The notes beneath the pieces are model-generated. The model was not told the origin of the DNA. It made no database searches and saw only the letters and a program-made list of their open reading frames with translations. A DNA stretch of 50,222 bases from Intestinibacter bartlettii (GTDB lineage: Bacteria; Bacillota; Clostridia; Peptostreptococcales; Peptostreptococcaceae): assembly GCF_018917435.1 (NCBI RefSeq), contig NZ_JAHLOQ010000022.1:1-50222 (forward strand), given 5' to 3'. The stretch's first letter is position 1. Each line of letters starts with the position of its first letter. This document shows positions 42,007-50,141 of this stretch, one piece after another. Position numbers and translations under genes: made by a program.

Positions 42007-43761
42007 CTAGAAATTGCTTGCGAATTCCTCAAATTCTGTTTCGCTTAGTTGGCTTAATTTTGTTTTTTCTACTTTATACACTCGCTGGCACAGATTTAGC
42101 ACGCTCGGTCTGTGTGTTGTGACGATGCAGGTTTTGTTTGGTTTTTGTTTTATTATGTTGTTTAAGACCTTTTTCTCGGTAAATATGTCGAGTGCTGATG
42201 TCGCCTCGTCTAAAAGCAGGATTGGGGCATCGCGAAGTATTGCGCGCGCAATCGAGATACGTTGTGCCTGTCCTTCAGAAAATCCTCTTCCTCTGGCTCC
42301 TACTTTTGTATTTATTCCGTCTGGCAATTCTTTTACAAATTCATAAGCACATGCGATTTCAAGCGCCTCGATGATTTCTTCATCAGTTGCGTCTTCTTTG
42401 ACCATTCGCAAGTTTTGGGCAATAGTTCCCGAGAAAATCGTGTTGCCCTGAGGAACGTATGAGAAGTACTTTCTAGTAGATGCGTTTAATGTAACTTCTT
42501 CTCCATTTTTGTCGCAAAGTACTGCCTCTCCACTGTTTGGACTTAAAAGACCTAAAAACATCCTTATAAGCGTTGTCTTTCCTTGACCAGAAGGACCGAC
42601 AAGTGCCACGATTTCATTTCTATTCGCCTCAAATGAAGATGATTTTATAACTTGCTTTTCTTTTACATAAGAAAAATCGACATCTTTTAACTTAACGCTA
42701 AACCCATGTGACACAGAGTCTTTTAACCCTTCACAATCGTCCTCTGCTCTGTCTTCTCTCGGAAGGCTTATAAGCTCCATCAGTCTTTTTGCAGAAATTG
42801 TTGAATTTACAGTCGACGGAATTATCGATACAAGCGAACTAAATGCAGACGACATCCTGCCCGATTGCGTCATAAACAAAGTCATCTCGCCGTATGTTAT
42901 GTTGCCCGTCCAAAGTCTGTACACCGCCCAAACGAAGAACAGGTTTTGGATTACCATTCCGATCAAAGACAAAATTATATTCGTCTTTATGCTGAATAAA
43001 TTGTATTCCAAATTGACTTCTTTGTATTTATCTTGGAAATCTCTAAGTCTTCTGCTGAACAAATCCGTCAAATCAAACGACTTTATCGAGTCCATATTAG
43101 AAAAAGTCTCCGTTTGGAAATCCATAACCTCACTGTTCATTTCCTTGACTTTCATATTGTATTTTCTCATTTTCGACATCATCAGTTTCGATGAAATCAA
43201 CATAATAGGCGCATTAATCAGAGTTAAAACCATCATTGTCGGATCGTAGTACATCACGACACAAAGCGTTGCGATGAAGTTAAAAATCGATACGATAATA
43301 TCTGGAACCCAGCCAATCGCACTATTTGCAACGGTTGACACATCGCTACCAAATCTATTTAAAATATCCCCGCTCGGATATTTAGACAAATCTAGCCAAT
43401 TTACCCCGATTATTTTATCAAAAATATCGGCTTGAATGTCGTTTTGAATTCTTATATTTATTTTTATTGTTATCCTAGACATTATCGAGCCGAAAAACAA
43501 GCTAAACAGCGACATCGAAATCATTATCACTGCCATCAGCGGTGCCTTTGATATTTTGTGACCCGTCACAACATCTATCAGTTCCTTCGATGCAATACTG
43601 CTTATTAATGTCATCACTGTCGAAAACATACCTAAAAATATGTAAAATATAATCTCTTTTTTATAGTTTTTTGCATAGCTCATCATCCATTTGAACTCGT
43701 CCCACATTTCTTTGATTGAGCCGTCTTTTATTTTTCTAATAATTATTTTAATTGATTCCAT
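42007..43761 (-). CDS. ABC transporter, fused permease and ATPase (cassette 1 exporter)
   Basis: A half-size exporter expected to dimerise in the membrane and move a peptide or other product outward. The 584-residue protein has a cytosolic lead of about 30 residues, six membrane segments (to about 320) and a nucleotide-binding domain: Walker A GPSGQGKTTL, Q-loop YVPQGNTIFSG, signature FSEGQAQRISIARA (FSEGQ in place of LSGGQ), Walker B ILLLDEATSALD and the switch His in TTHRPS. There is no C39 peptidase domain. It is the last gene of cassette 1 and a clear paralog of the transporter at 47416. The family is typical of PqqD/radical SAM peptide loci. Confidence 0.92.
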   Translation of the reverse strand: MESIKIIIRKIKDGSIKEMWDEFKWMMSYAKNYKKEIIFYIFLGMFSTVMTLISSIASKELIDVVTGHKISKAPLMAVIMISMSLFSLFFGSIMSRITIKINIRIQNDIQADIFDKIIGVNWLDLSKYPSGDILNRFGSDVSTVANSAIGWVPDIIVSIFNFIATLCVVMYYDPTMMVLTLINAPIMLISSKLMMSKMRKYNMKVKEMNSEVMDFQTETFSNMDSIKSFDLTDLFSRRLRDFQDKYKEVNLEYNLFSIKTNIILSLIGMVIQNLFFVWAVYRLWTGNITYGEMTLFMTQSGRMSSAFSSLVSIIPSTVNSTISAKRLMELISLPREDRAEDDCEGLKDSVSHGFSVKLKDVDFSYVKEKQVIKSSSFEANRNEIVALVGPSGQGKTTLIRMFLGLLSPNSGEAVLCDKNGEEVTLNASTRKYFSYVPQGNTIFSGTIAQNLRMVKEDATDEEIIEALEIACAYEFVKELPDGINTKVGARGRGFSEGQAQRISIARAILRDAPILLLDEATSALDIFTEKKVLNNIIKQKPNKTCIVTTHRPSVLNLCQRVYKVEKTKLSQLSETEFEEFASNF

Positions 43762-43864
43762 TTTCCCTCCCCGGATATATCTTTAAAGTTATTAAATTAT
43801 AACTCTCATTTAGCACATTTTAAAATATTTGAAAATATGCTCTCTTAATATATTAAAAAATATG

Positions 43865-44959
43865 TTATCTCAATAGATTAATCTTTTCATCTGTTAGGTT
43901 GCATAGGTATTTAGGTGATTTTTCTAGATTTCCATTTTCACAATAAACCGAGGCAATGCACACCTGGCAAACCTGTCTCTTATCACATGAAACGCAATCT
44001 TTTGGCATAAAAAGTTTGCTACTTTCTTCTATTATATAGTCCCAACATTTTGCAAACCCATTTTCAAATATGTTCATCTTGATATCTTCTAAAAATACAC
44101 ATGGGGACATATTGCCCTTCCAGTCTATCCAAAACGAACTTCGACCAGCTCTACAAAGCATCGGAATTTCTTTTGGTTTTTCAGTCTTTTTAGCCCACTC
44201 GTATTTACTTAAAAACTCGATTCTACTTTGCATAAATTCCTCTTGGGTCTGTGTGTTGTAACTTATTGCAATGTCTAAATTTGCGACTTCTTGTGGTGTC
44301 ATCCTAGAATTATATTTAAACTCATCCCTAACGCCCTTTGTTTTAGGGAACATGTATGTGTCTATCGAAACAGGAACGCCAAGCTCACCAGAAATTTCGA
44401 TTATCTTTGGAACATCCATCTTATTTTCTTCGACAACACTCACATTCATCTTAACATCGATATCCCTCTCTTTTAAAAGTTTGATTGCGTTAATCGTCTG
44501 ATCAAACCCCTTTGAATTTTTGCACAACCTAGCATAAGTCTCATTGCTGGCACCGTAAAGCGTTATGTTTACTCTTCTTGGTTTGTTTTCACTCAACATA
44601 TCTGCAACTTTTTCATTTATAAGAGTTCCGTTTGTGTTAATCGTCACTATTATTCCCATATTTCTAAGTGCATTGTACACCTTGTCGAAATCCTTATATA
44701 AAAACGGCTCCCCACCTGTCAATAAGACAAAAAGTGTGCCTGCATTTTTCATTTGTTTCGCTATTTCAATCCACTCATCAGCGCTTTTCAATCCGCCGCC
44801 TAAATCGACTTGCTCCTTAGTAAGTCTGATATAACACATCTCACAATCCATATTGCAAAGTGGAAGTAACTCAATCGCCCCGCTAATCGGTATGTTGTTT
44901 AATGACGATTTTTCGCACAATCTCGCCTCAAATTTGTCCATATTTGCTAAAGTATCCAT
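43865..44959 (-). CDS. Radical SAM/SPASM enzyme (peptide maturase candidate, cassette 1)
   Basis: A predicted radical S-adenosylmethionine enzyme that modifies a peptide or protein. The 364-residue protein has the cluster motif CNMDCEMC (Cys35, Cys39, Cys42), the SAM-binding TGGEP (residues 81-85) and a C-terminal SPASM domain with many cysteines (MLCRAG, MSPCVF, PKDCVSCDKRQVCQVC, KYLCNLT) that would bind auxiliary clusters. Its start overlaps the kinase-like gene by 13 bases, and its AAGGAGGGTG site lies inside that gene, so the two are translationally coupled. With a PqqD-like protein upstream, it fits a RiPP maturase; the crosslink type is unknown. Confidence 0.92.
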   Translation of the reverse strand: MDTLANMDKFEARLCEKSSLNNIPISGAIELLPLCNMDCEMCYIRLTKEQVDLGGGLKSADEWIEIAKQMKNAGTLFVLLTGGEPFLYKDFDKVYNALRNMGIIVTINTNGTLINEKVADMLSENKPRRVNITLYGASNETYARLCKNSKGFDQTINAIKLLKERDIDVKMNVSVVEENKMDVPKIIEISGELGVPVSIDTYMFPKTKGVRDEFKYNSRMTPQEVANLDIAISYNTQTQEEFMQSRIEFLSKYEWAKKTEKPKEIPMLCRAGRSSFWIDWKGNMSPCVFLEDIKMNIFENGFAKCWDYIIEESSKLFMPKDCVSCDKRQVCQVCIASVYCENGNLEKSPKYLCNLTDEKINLLR

Positions 44960-45822
44960 GGTTCACCCTCCTTTAAAATTCCTTCTAATGCTTCAACAGC
45001 ACTAACATCAGGCGTACATGTCAACTCATACACATTTATGTCGTTTGCAATATCCTCAGCAAGCGTAAACGCCTTGTCCACAAAATCAAGATTCCAATAA
45101 TTAACTGTAAGCTGGCTTATAATCTTCTTCACAGCATTTGATTTGCTCAGTTTTACTACTGTGTTTTCCTTGCCTTGGTTTAAAAAGACAATGCTGCCCA
45201 ATTTTGTCCTTTTGTTTACACAAATTTCAGAAGAACCACAAACAGGCCAACCATCAGCGCACCACTCGCCTCCTTGTTTTAAAAGCAAACTCTTGTCGCC
45301 GTTTAAAATTTGTGAATTTCTATGTTTCTCCCACAGACTAGCCTGAGTCGACTTGCCTATTCCGCTCGGCCCACTAAACAAAATCGCGTGATCTTTGTAA
45401 ACAGTATAAGCACAGTGTAAAACGACCGCATCTCTCTTAATCATGTGGCGCTCAAGTGCAAACAGCGACCAAAACATCGTATCTATATCAAACATATCTT
45501 TAAAATTGTTCACAACTTCTATCGAAATATTACTTTCGTCGACCTCCGTATACTTTGCATACGGATAAGGAGCACCCTTTATAAATAAATACCTCGTCTC
45601 CAAATTATCCTCACAACCGACAATTATCTCCTGCTTTGTCGAAATAATTTGCCTGTTGTCTTGTTTTATCATATCCTTAAACTCTATATTGTAATTAATC
45701 TCAGGACTACCTCCAAAATGTGCACCCTCATTTTTACAAACAAATTTCGCAACATTTTTAGGTATTTCCCAATCTGAATTATACCCTATCTTAAAATTTA
45801 ACTCTCCACATTTTATATTCAT
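44947..45822 (-). CDS. HPr kinase/phosphorylase-like P-loop protein
   Basis: The 291-residue protein resembles the C-terminal kinase part of HPr kinase as found in peptide and polysaccharide loci. Walker A is FSGPSGIGKSTQASLW (residues 149-164), followed by ILNGDKSLL and a WPVCGSSE segment. The N-terminal 110 residues have strand-like character without a known domain. In lasso peptide loci such kinases phosphorylate the precursor; a similar tailoring role is possible here but unproven. It is co-directional with the PqqD-like gene, with a terminator in between, and overlaps the radical SAM gene. Confidence 0.82.
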   Translation of the reverse strand: MNIKCGELNFKIGYNSDWEIPKNVAKFVCKNEGAHFGGSPEINYNIEFKDMIKQDNRQIISTKQEIIVGCEDNLETRYLFIKGAPYPYAKYTEVDESNISIEVVNNFKDMFDIDTMFWSLFALERHMIKRDAVVLHCAYTVYKDHAILFSGPSGIGKSTQASLWEKHRNSQILNGDKSLLLKQGGEWCADGWPVCGSSEICVNKRTKLGSIVFLNQGKENTVVKLSKSNAVKKIISQLTVNYWNLDFVDKAFTLAEDIANDINVYELTCTPDVSAVEALEGILKEGEPWIL

Positions 45823-45846
45823 ATCTACCTCTAATTTACCTTAAAA

Positions 45847-45868
45847 AAGACAGGATTTCTCCTGTCTT
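45847..45868 (-). terminator. Intrinsic terminator between the PqqD-like and kinase-like genes
   Basis: A perfect 9-bp stem (AAGACAGGA with TCCTGTCTT) with a 4-base loop is followed on the minus strand by TTTTTT. A near-identical block recurs at 46741. Confidence 0.85.
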
Positions 45869-45880
45869 ATGTATTTTCTA

Positions 45881-46150
45881 TTAGTTTTTAACGACCATAC
45901 CCATTTTTATTAATTCACTAGTAAAGCCCTCAACATCTCTTCTCGCTGTCTCTTCGTCTATGTCGAACTCGCCCAATATACTAGATATCAAGTTTTCCAC
46001 ACAGCCGCACTCATCCACATTATTCCATATAAATGATGCCACCTCGTTTAACGTTATCATACCGTTGAAGTTTTGAGCGGCCTCACCCGTTGCCACTAGT
46101 ATGTTTTCGCCAGCGATGTTTCTTAGAATAAAGTTTTTGTTTGTTTTCAT
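45881..46150 (-). CDS. PqqD-like peptide chaperone (RiPP recognition element candidate, cassette 1)
   Basis: The 89-residue protein fits the PqqD family: three N-terminal strands (NFILRNIAGENILVATG), then NGMITLNEVASFIWNNV and helices to the end (EETARRDVEGFTSELIKMGMV). PqqD-like proteins bind the leader of a peptide substrate and hand it to a radical SAM or other maturase. It starts 15 bp after the end of the small protein gene at 46166, with an AGGAGT site, so both are on one transcript, followed by a terminator. This pairing is the strongest hint that the small protein is its client. Confidence 0.88.
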   Translation of the reverse strand: MKTNKNFILRNIAGENILVATGEAAQNFNGMITLNEVASFIWNNVDECGCVENLISSILGEFDIDEETARRDVEGFTSELIKMGMVVKN

Positions 46151-46165
46151 GATTACTCCTGTTTG

Positions 46166-46585
46166 TTATGATGCGTTAGTTCCATTTGGATTAACTACGT
46201 GTGCTATTCCATCTTTTTGTATAACTTTAACTTTTTTATATTGCCAAGCGTATCCAGCCAAATCATTACCTGTCCAATATCCATCTTGAGGTATTGAATC
46301 AGATTTAACACTTCCTTCATAACATATATTATCTCTAAATACTCCCGTATCTTGATTTCTTCCCGAAAGTTGAAGACCTTGTTGTTTACCATTTTCTATA
46401 TATAAATCACGGTAAAATACCCCTTTTTGTGATTGATTTGAATCAATTTCTTCAGAATCTGTACCTATACTGTACATAGCTCCCCCACTTTTCGCTGGAT
46501 AGTAACATGTATAACAAGCCGCAACATACTCACTCGCCTCAAAAATCTCTACTTCCATTACTGGACTTGAATATTCTCTTTTCAT
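46166..46585 (-). CDS. Candidate RiPP-like precursor 1 (CYxCY protein)
   Basis: The 139-residue protein is not recognised. Its first 32 residues are almost identical to those of the protein at 46802: MKREYSSPVMEVEIF, then EASEYVAACYTCYYPA. The start resembles leaders of clostridial precursor peptides (MKKxYxxPxxEVxEF). A polar Gly/Asn/Asp-rich body follows, with YRDLY, DTGV, a single CY (NICYEG), GYW and a final KVKVIQKDGIAHVV. There is no signal peptide. The site GGGAGG precedes the ATG; a 10-bp dyad lies just upstream. With 139 residues it is long for a RiPP precursor, so an alternative is a small modified structural protein. Confidence 0.65.
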   Translation of the reverse strand: MKREYSSPVMEVEIFEASEYVAACYTCYYPAKSGGAMYSIGTDSEEIDSNQSQKGVFYRDLYIENGKQQGLQLSGRNQDTGVFRDNICYEGSVKSDSIPQDGYWTGNDLAGYAWQYKKVKVIQKDGIAHVVNPNGTNAS

Positions 46586-46600
46586 TATTCCTCCCTAATT

Positions 46601-46625
46601 TCAATATATTAACTTAATATATTGA
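46601..46625 (-). promoter_or_regulatory. Inverted repeat just upstream of precursor 1
   Basis: A perfect 10-bp dyad (TCAATATATT with AATATATTGA) with a 5-base loop lies about 6 bp upstream of the ribosome binding site. A TATAAT -10 is at 46660-46665, so the dyad falls in the leader. Confidence 0.5.
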
Positions 46626-46659
46626 ATCCCTCAATAATTTTAATATTGTAACATGGTGT

Positions 46660-46665
46660 ATTATA
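46660..46665 (-). promoter_or_regulatory. -10 element for precursor 1
   Basis: A perfect TATAAT on the minus strand, about 75 bp before the start. The best -35 at 17-bp spacing is TGTAAA, which is weak. Confidence 0.5.
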
Positions 46666-46740
46666 GCATATTTTGGATTTATTTTACATTGTTTTTTTAA
46701 ATCTTGCTACAATATTTATTTTAATTTCTTTACAATAAAA

Positions 46741-46762
46741 AAGACAAGATTTCTCCTGTCTT
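46741..46762 (-). terminator. Intrinsic terminator of precursor 2
   Basis: A stem AAGACAAGA/TCCTGTCTT (one mismatch) is followed on the minus strand by T-rich sequence. About 40 bp on this block is nearly identical to that at 45847, so it was duplicated. Confidence 0.75.
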
Positions 46763-46801
46763 ATGTATTTTCTATTGATTTTTATATGTTTATAATATTA
46801 T

Positions 46802-47200
46802 TTATGAAGGATTTTTAGAACTATTCTTAACGATATGATATTTTCCATTACTATATATAACATCTACCTTCATATATTCACTTGCATCTGGTTCTCCATC
46901 AATACTAATATTTGCATTCCAAAATCCAACTTGTAATTGATCAGGATTTACATTAAATTTATGCTTCTCAAATACCCCGTAACATCTTTGATCTCCACTT
47001 ACCCCAGTATCTATATCAAGCTCTAATTTACCATTCCCATTTTTATCTACATATAAGTCAGGATATTTTATACCTCTTTGTGACTCATCGGAAAAAGTTT
47101 TACCTATAGCTGGATTATAACATTCATAACACGCAGCAACATACTCACTCGCCTCAAAAACTTCTACTTCCATTGCTGGACTTGAATACTTCCTTTTCAT
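46802..47200 (-). CDS. Candidate RiPP-like precursor 2 (CYxCY protein)
   Basis: The 132-residue paralog of the protein at 46166. From the ATG preceded by GGGGAGGAAAAT it reads MKRKYSSPAMEVEVF, then EASEYVAACYECYNPA. The bodies align loosely: YPDLY, a DTGV, CYG, a GFW and a final MKVDVIYSNGKYHIV. Thus four positions in Cys-Tyr context are kept (CYxCY plus a later CY). It has its own terminator and its own upstream TATAAT boxes, and follows the second ABC transporter. A longer upstream start would lack a ribosome binding site. No signal peptide. Confidence 0.65.
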   Translation of the reverse strand: MKRKYSSPAMEVEVFEASEYVAACYECYNPAIGKTFSDESQRGIKYPDLYVDKNGNGKLELDIDTGVSGDQRCYGVFEKHKFNVNPDQLQVGFWNANISIDGEPDASEYMKVDVIYSNGKYHIVKNSSKNPS

Positions 47201-47415
47201 ATTTTCCTCCCCTGTTTTAACACACAAATTCAACCCCTTTAAATCTGTATGCCACTCTATATTTTTATTATTGTATAGCACTTTTAATTATACCATATTA
47301 TAGTAAAACTATGTATTAATTTAAAATTAATTATATTATTTTACTATTTAAATAAGTACTATTTTCTATACACATAAAAATATATCTATAATTCAAAGTC
47401 CAATTAAAAATCTAT

Positions 47416-49176
47416 CTAAAAATCTCTCACCAGTTGTTCAACCTCTTCCTCACCTATATCACACACAACCCCGCTATCGATTCTATAAACTCTGTCACAC
47501 ATTGTAAGCACGCTAGGTCGGTGGGTTGTGACGATGCAAGTTCGGGCGTATCCCATGTTCATAATATTGCGAAGGACTTCTCTTTCCGTTGCGACGTCTA
47601 GTGCTGAGGTCGCCTCGTCTAGCAGTAATATCGGTGATTGTCTTAAAAGTGCCCTTGCGATTGAAATCCTTTGGGCTTGTCCTTCTGAAAAACCGCCACC
47701 TCGTTCGCCTACTTTTGAATTGATATTGTCTGGTAGTTTTTTTACAAAGTCATATGCACAGGCAGCTTTGAGCGCCTCGACTATTTCGGCATCGGTCGCA
47801 TCTGGTTTGACCATGCGCATATTGTCGGCGATTGTTCCCGAAAAAATCGTGTTGCCCTGTGGTACATAGGCGAAAAATCTTCTCGTCGCTGATGAAATTT
47901 TGCATCTAACACCGTTGATATCCTTTATAATCGCTTGACCATCTTTGGCATTGATAAGCCCCAACAACAACCTAACCATAGTCGTCTTTCCTTCACCAGA
48001 AGGACCAACAAGAGCCACAATTTCGCCCGGATTTGCAACTACATTAGCATTTTTAAACACAGTCTTTGTCGCATCATAACTAAACTCCACATCATCAAGC
48101 TCAACACTAAGCCCCTTGCCTTGGGTATTGTTTTGTATTGATTTTACCTTTTCTTCTTCTAACTTGCTTTCGTTTTTAATTTTGAAAAACTCCATAATCC
48201 TGCCAGCAGAAGTTGTCGCGCTGATAGCAGATGGAACAAGGCTCACAAGCGATTTGAACGATGATGAAAGTTGGCCAGACAACTGCACAAACAAAGTCAT
48301 AGTACCAAAAGTGATGTGTCCTGTCCAAAGTCTGTACACACCCCATCCAAAACAAGCATAAGCCACAAACATCCCCACAACAGACATAAATGAAGATGTA
48401 TAAACGGAAAACTTGTTGTAATCTAAAAAGACATCTTTGTAATTTTGCTGAACATTTCTAAGTCTATTGCTAAAAAACTCCACCAAATCAAAAGCCTTCA
48501 CCGATTGTATATTTTGAAAAGACTCCTCATTAAAAGACATAACCTCACTCGAAACCTGTCTCATTCTCTTGTTATAATCCCTCATTTTTTTCATCAAAGT
48601 CTTTGATACAATAAGCATAACAGGCGCACTCGCAAGTGCAATCACCGCCATCGTCGGATCATAATAAAGAATAATCGCAAGAATACCGACAAACTGCACC
48701 GAACGCGTAATCAAACTAGGTATCCAGCTCAAAATGCTCGATGCCACAGTATTGACATCACCATTTAGACGATTTAGCAAATCCCCACTGTGAAACTCCT
48801 TCATCGAAATCCAATCAGCCACAAGAATCTTGTCATAAACCTCCGCCTGAATCTCGTTGTTGACCCTGATATTAATCCTAGCCGAAATCATAGTTGTCAC
48901 AGCATTAATTCCAATACTAAAAAGCCCCATCGCAACTATAAAAATCGCAATCAAAGCGATGTTCCCCTTGTCCTGCCCAGTAACAGCATCGATTAAATAC
49001 TTCGACCCAACACTCGACGCCAATCCCATAACAGTCGTCATTATGCCCAGAATTATGTAGAAGAAGATTTGGAATTTGTACTTTTTCGCATAAGTGTACA
49101 TCCATTTTGTCTCCTCGAACATCTCCTGTAGCATGCCGTCTTTGATTTTTCTTATAACTTTTTTAATAAATTCCAT
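47416..49176 (-). CDS. ABC transporter, fused permease and ATPase (cassette 2 exporter)
   Basis: The 586-residue half-exporter is a close paralog of the one at 42007; both begin MExIKxxIRKIKDG and keep the same layout. It has six membrane segments, then Walker A GPSGEGKTTM, Q-loop YVPQGNTIFSG, signature FSEGQAQRISIARA, Walker B ILLLDEATSALD and TTHRPS. All catalytic residues are intact, so each could act as a homodimer, though a heterodimer of the two is also possible. No peptidase domain is present. It sits between the second PqqD-like gene and precursor 2. Confidence 0.92.
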   Translation of the reverse strand: MEFIKKVIRKIKDGMLQEMFEETKWMYTYAKKYKFQIFFYIILGIMTTVMGLASSVGSKYLIDAVTGQDKGNIALIAIFIVAMGLFSIGINAVTTMISARINIRVNNEIQAEVYDKILVADWISMKEFHSGDLLNRLNGDVNTVASSILSWIPSLITRSVQFVGILAIILYYDPTMAVIALASAPVMLIVSKTLMKKMRDYNKRMRQVSSEVMSFNEESFQNIQSVKAFDLVEFFSNRLRNVQQNYKDVFLDYNKFSVYTSSFMSVVGMFVAYACFGWGVYRLWTGHITFGTMTLFVQLSGQLSSSFKSLVSLVPSAISATTSAGRIMEFFKIKNESKLEEEKVKSIQNNTQGKGLSVELDDVEFSYDATKTVFKNANVVANPGEIVALVGPSGEGKTTMVRLLLGLINAKDGQAIIKDINGVRCKISSATRRFFAYVPQGNTIFSGTIADNMRMVKPDATDAEIVEALKAACAYDFVKKLPDNINSKVGERGGGFSEGQAQRISIARALLRQSPILLLDEATSALDVATEREVLRNIMNMGYARTCIVTTHRPSVLTMCDRVYRIDSGVVCDIGEEEVEQLVRDF

Positions 49177-49260
49177 GTTATTCCCCCGTTAATTTGTAGT
49201 GTATATAGATATTTTAGCACTTTTTTGTGGAGCTTGAGGTGTATTTGTAAATATATACAT

Positions 49261-49307
49261 AATAAGAAAAGACCAAAGTTTCTTACGAATTTTGGTCTTT
49301 TCTTATT
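49261..49307 (-). terminator. Intrinsic terminator of the second PqqD-like gene
   Basis: A perfect 17-bp stem (AATAAGAAAAGACCAAA with 49291-49307) has a 13-base loop. It lies 6 bp after the stop and is followed by A+T-rich sequence. Confidence 0.8.
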
Positions 49308-49312
49308 ACATT

Positions 49313-49570
49313 TTATTCTATTATATTAACTTTTCTTAAACACTCTAAAAACTCATCTAGGTCCTTTTCTGCTACTGATTTTTCTACTTCATATTCATCT
49401 AGTATTAAAGATAAAATTTCATCTTGATCTTTTTCTATATTATCCCAAATGAATTTTCCAAATTCATTCATTGTTACCATTCCATTAAAGGATTCATCAG
49501 ATTTTCCTATTGGTACTAAAACTATTTCCCCTAAAATATCTCTTACTAAAAATTTTTTCTTTAGTTTCAT
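49313..49570 (-). CDS. PqqD-like peptide chaperone (cassette 2)
   Basis: The 85-residue protein parallels the cassette 1 protein: strands KKFLVRDILGEIVLVPIG, then NGMVTMNEFGKFIWDNI and a helical end (AEKDLDEFLECLRKVNIIE). It lies 16 bp downstream of the truncated radical SAM gene with a GGGGGATT site, so it was cotranscribed with it. A strong terminator separates it from the ABC gene. If the radical SAM partner is dead, this protein may serve the cassette 1 enzyme or have become idle. Confidence 0.87.
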   Translation of the reverse strand: MKLKKKFLVRDILGEIVLVPIGKSDESFNGMVTMNEFGKFIWDNIEKDQDEILSLILDEYEVEKSVAEKDLDEFLECLRKVNIIE

Positions 49571-49586
49571 ATAAATAATCCCCCTG

Positions 49587-50141
49587 TTATTTTATATTTT
49601 TTAATTCCTCATATTTTAATTGTGTTTGTTCTATTATACTTTCTGTCATTTTACACATATATTCAGGTTTTCCATCTGTACGACCTGTCTCTGTATATGA
49701 AATTGCTCCACAACTGCCACATGCACTTCTTATTTTACAATTTTCACATTCTTTTGGAAGATATAATTCCTCAACCTCATCTACTATTTGCTTCCAAGCA
49801 GTATCAAATCCATCTCTAAAAGGATATGCTACTGGAGTATTCATCATACCACATGGTAACATTCTACCATCCCAAGTTATCCAGAATAATGATTTTCCTG
49901 CTTTACAATTTACTTTACGACCTTTTTCAACTTCACAATCCGAATTTAAATCAGAACAGCTTATTTTCAACAATCCATCCTTCATCATTTCTGCCCTTTT
50001 CATAAATTTTTCTTCTTCAAAAAATAATAAATCACTTTTTACATAAAATTTTGCTGCTTCCTCTGGACTATATCTATCATTTTGTCCTACTTTTGATTTA
50101 TCTCGTTTTGTTAACTTATTTATATTTGAATCTCGACCCCG
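49587..50141 (-). pseudogene. Radical SAM/SPASM enzyme, N-terminal half missing (cassette 2)
   Basis: Only the C-terminal part is present: an open stretch from a stop at 50142-50144, with recognisable similarity from about RDKSKVGQNDRYSPEEAAKF onward, matching RDEFKYNSRMTPQEVAN of the cassette 1 enzyme. The SPASM cysteines follow (NCKAGKS, LPCGMM, KECENCKIRSACGSC, EYMCKMT). The CxxxCxxC cluster motif and the SAM-binding region are absent. The only ATG (50003) lies inside the domain and has no proper ribosome binding site. The upstream sequence changes character near 50110-50130, which suggests disruption by an inserted element rather than simple decay. Confidence 0.8.

Noticed and set aside
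42007-49176. Lanthipeptide or C39-type bacteriocin exporter locus
   Set aside because: Neither ABC protein has a C39 peptidase domain, and no LanM/LanB/LanC-like gene is present; PqqD and SPASM proteins point to radical chemistry instead.
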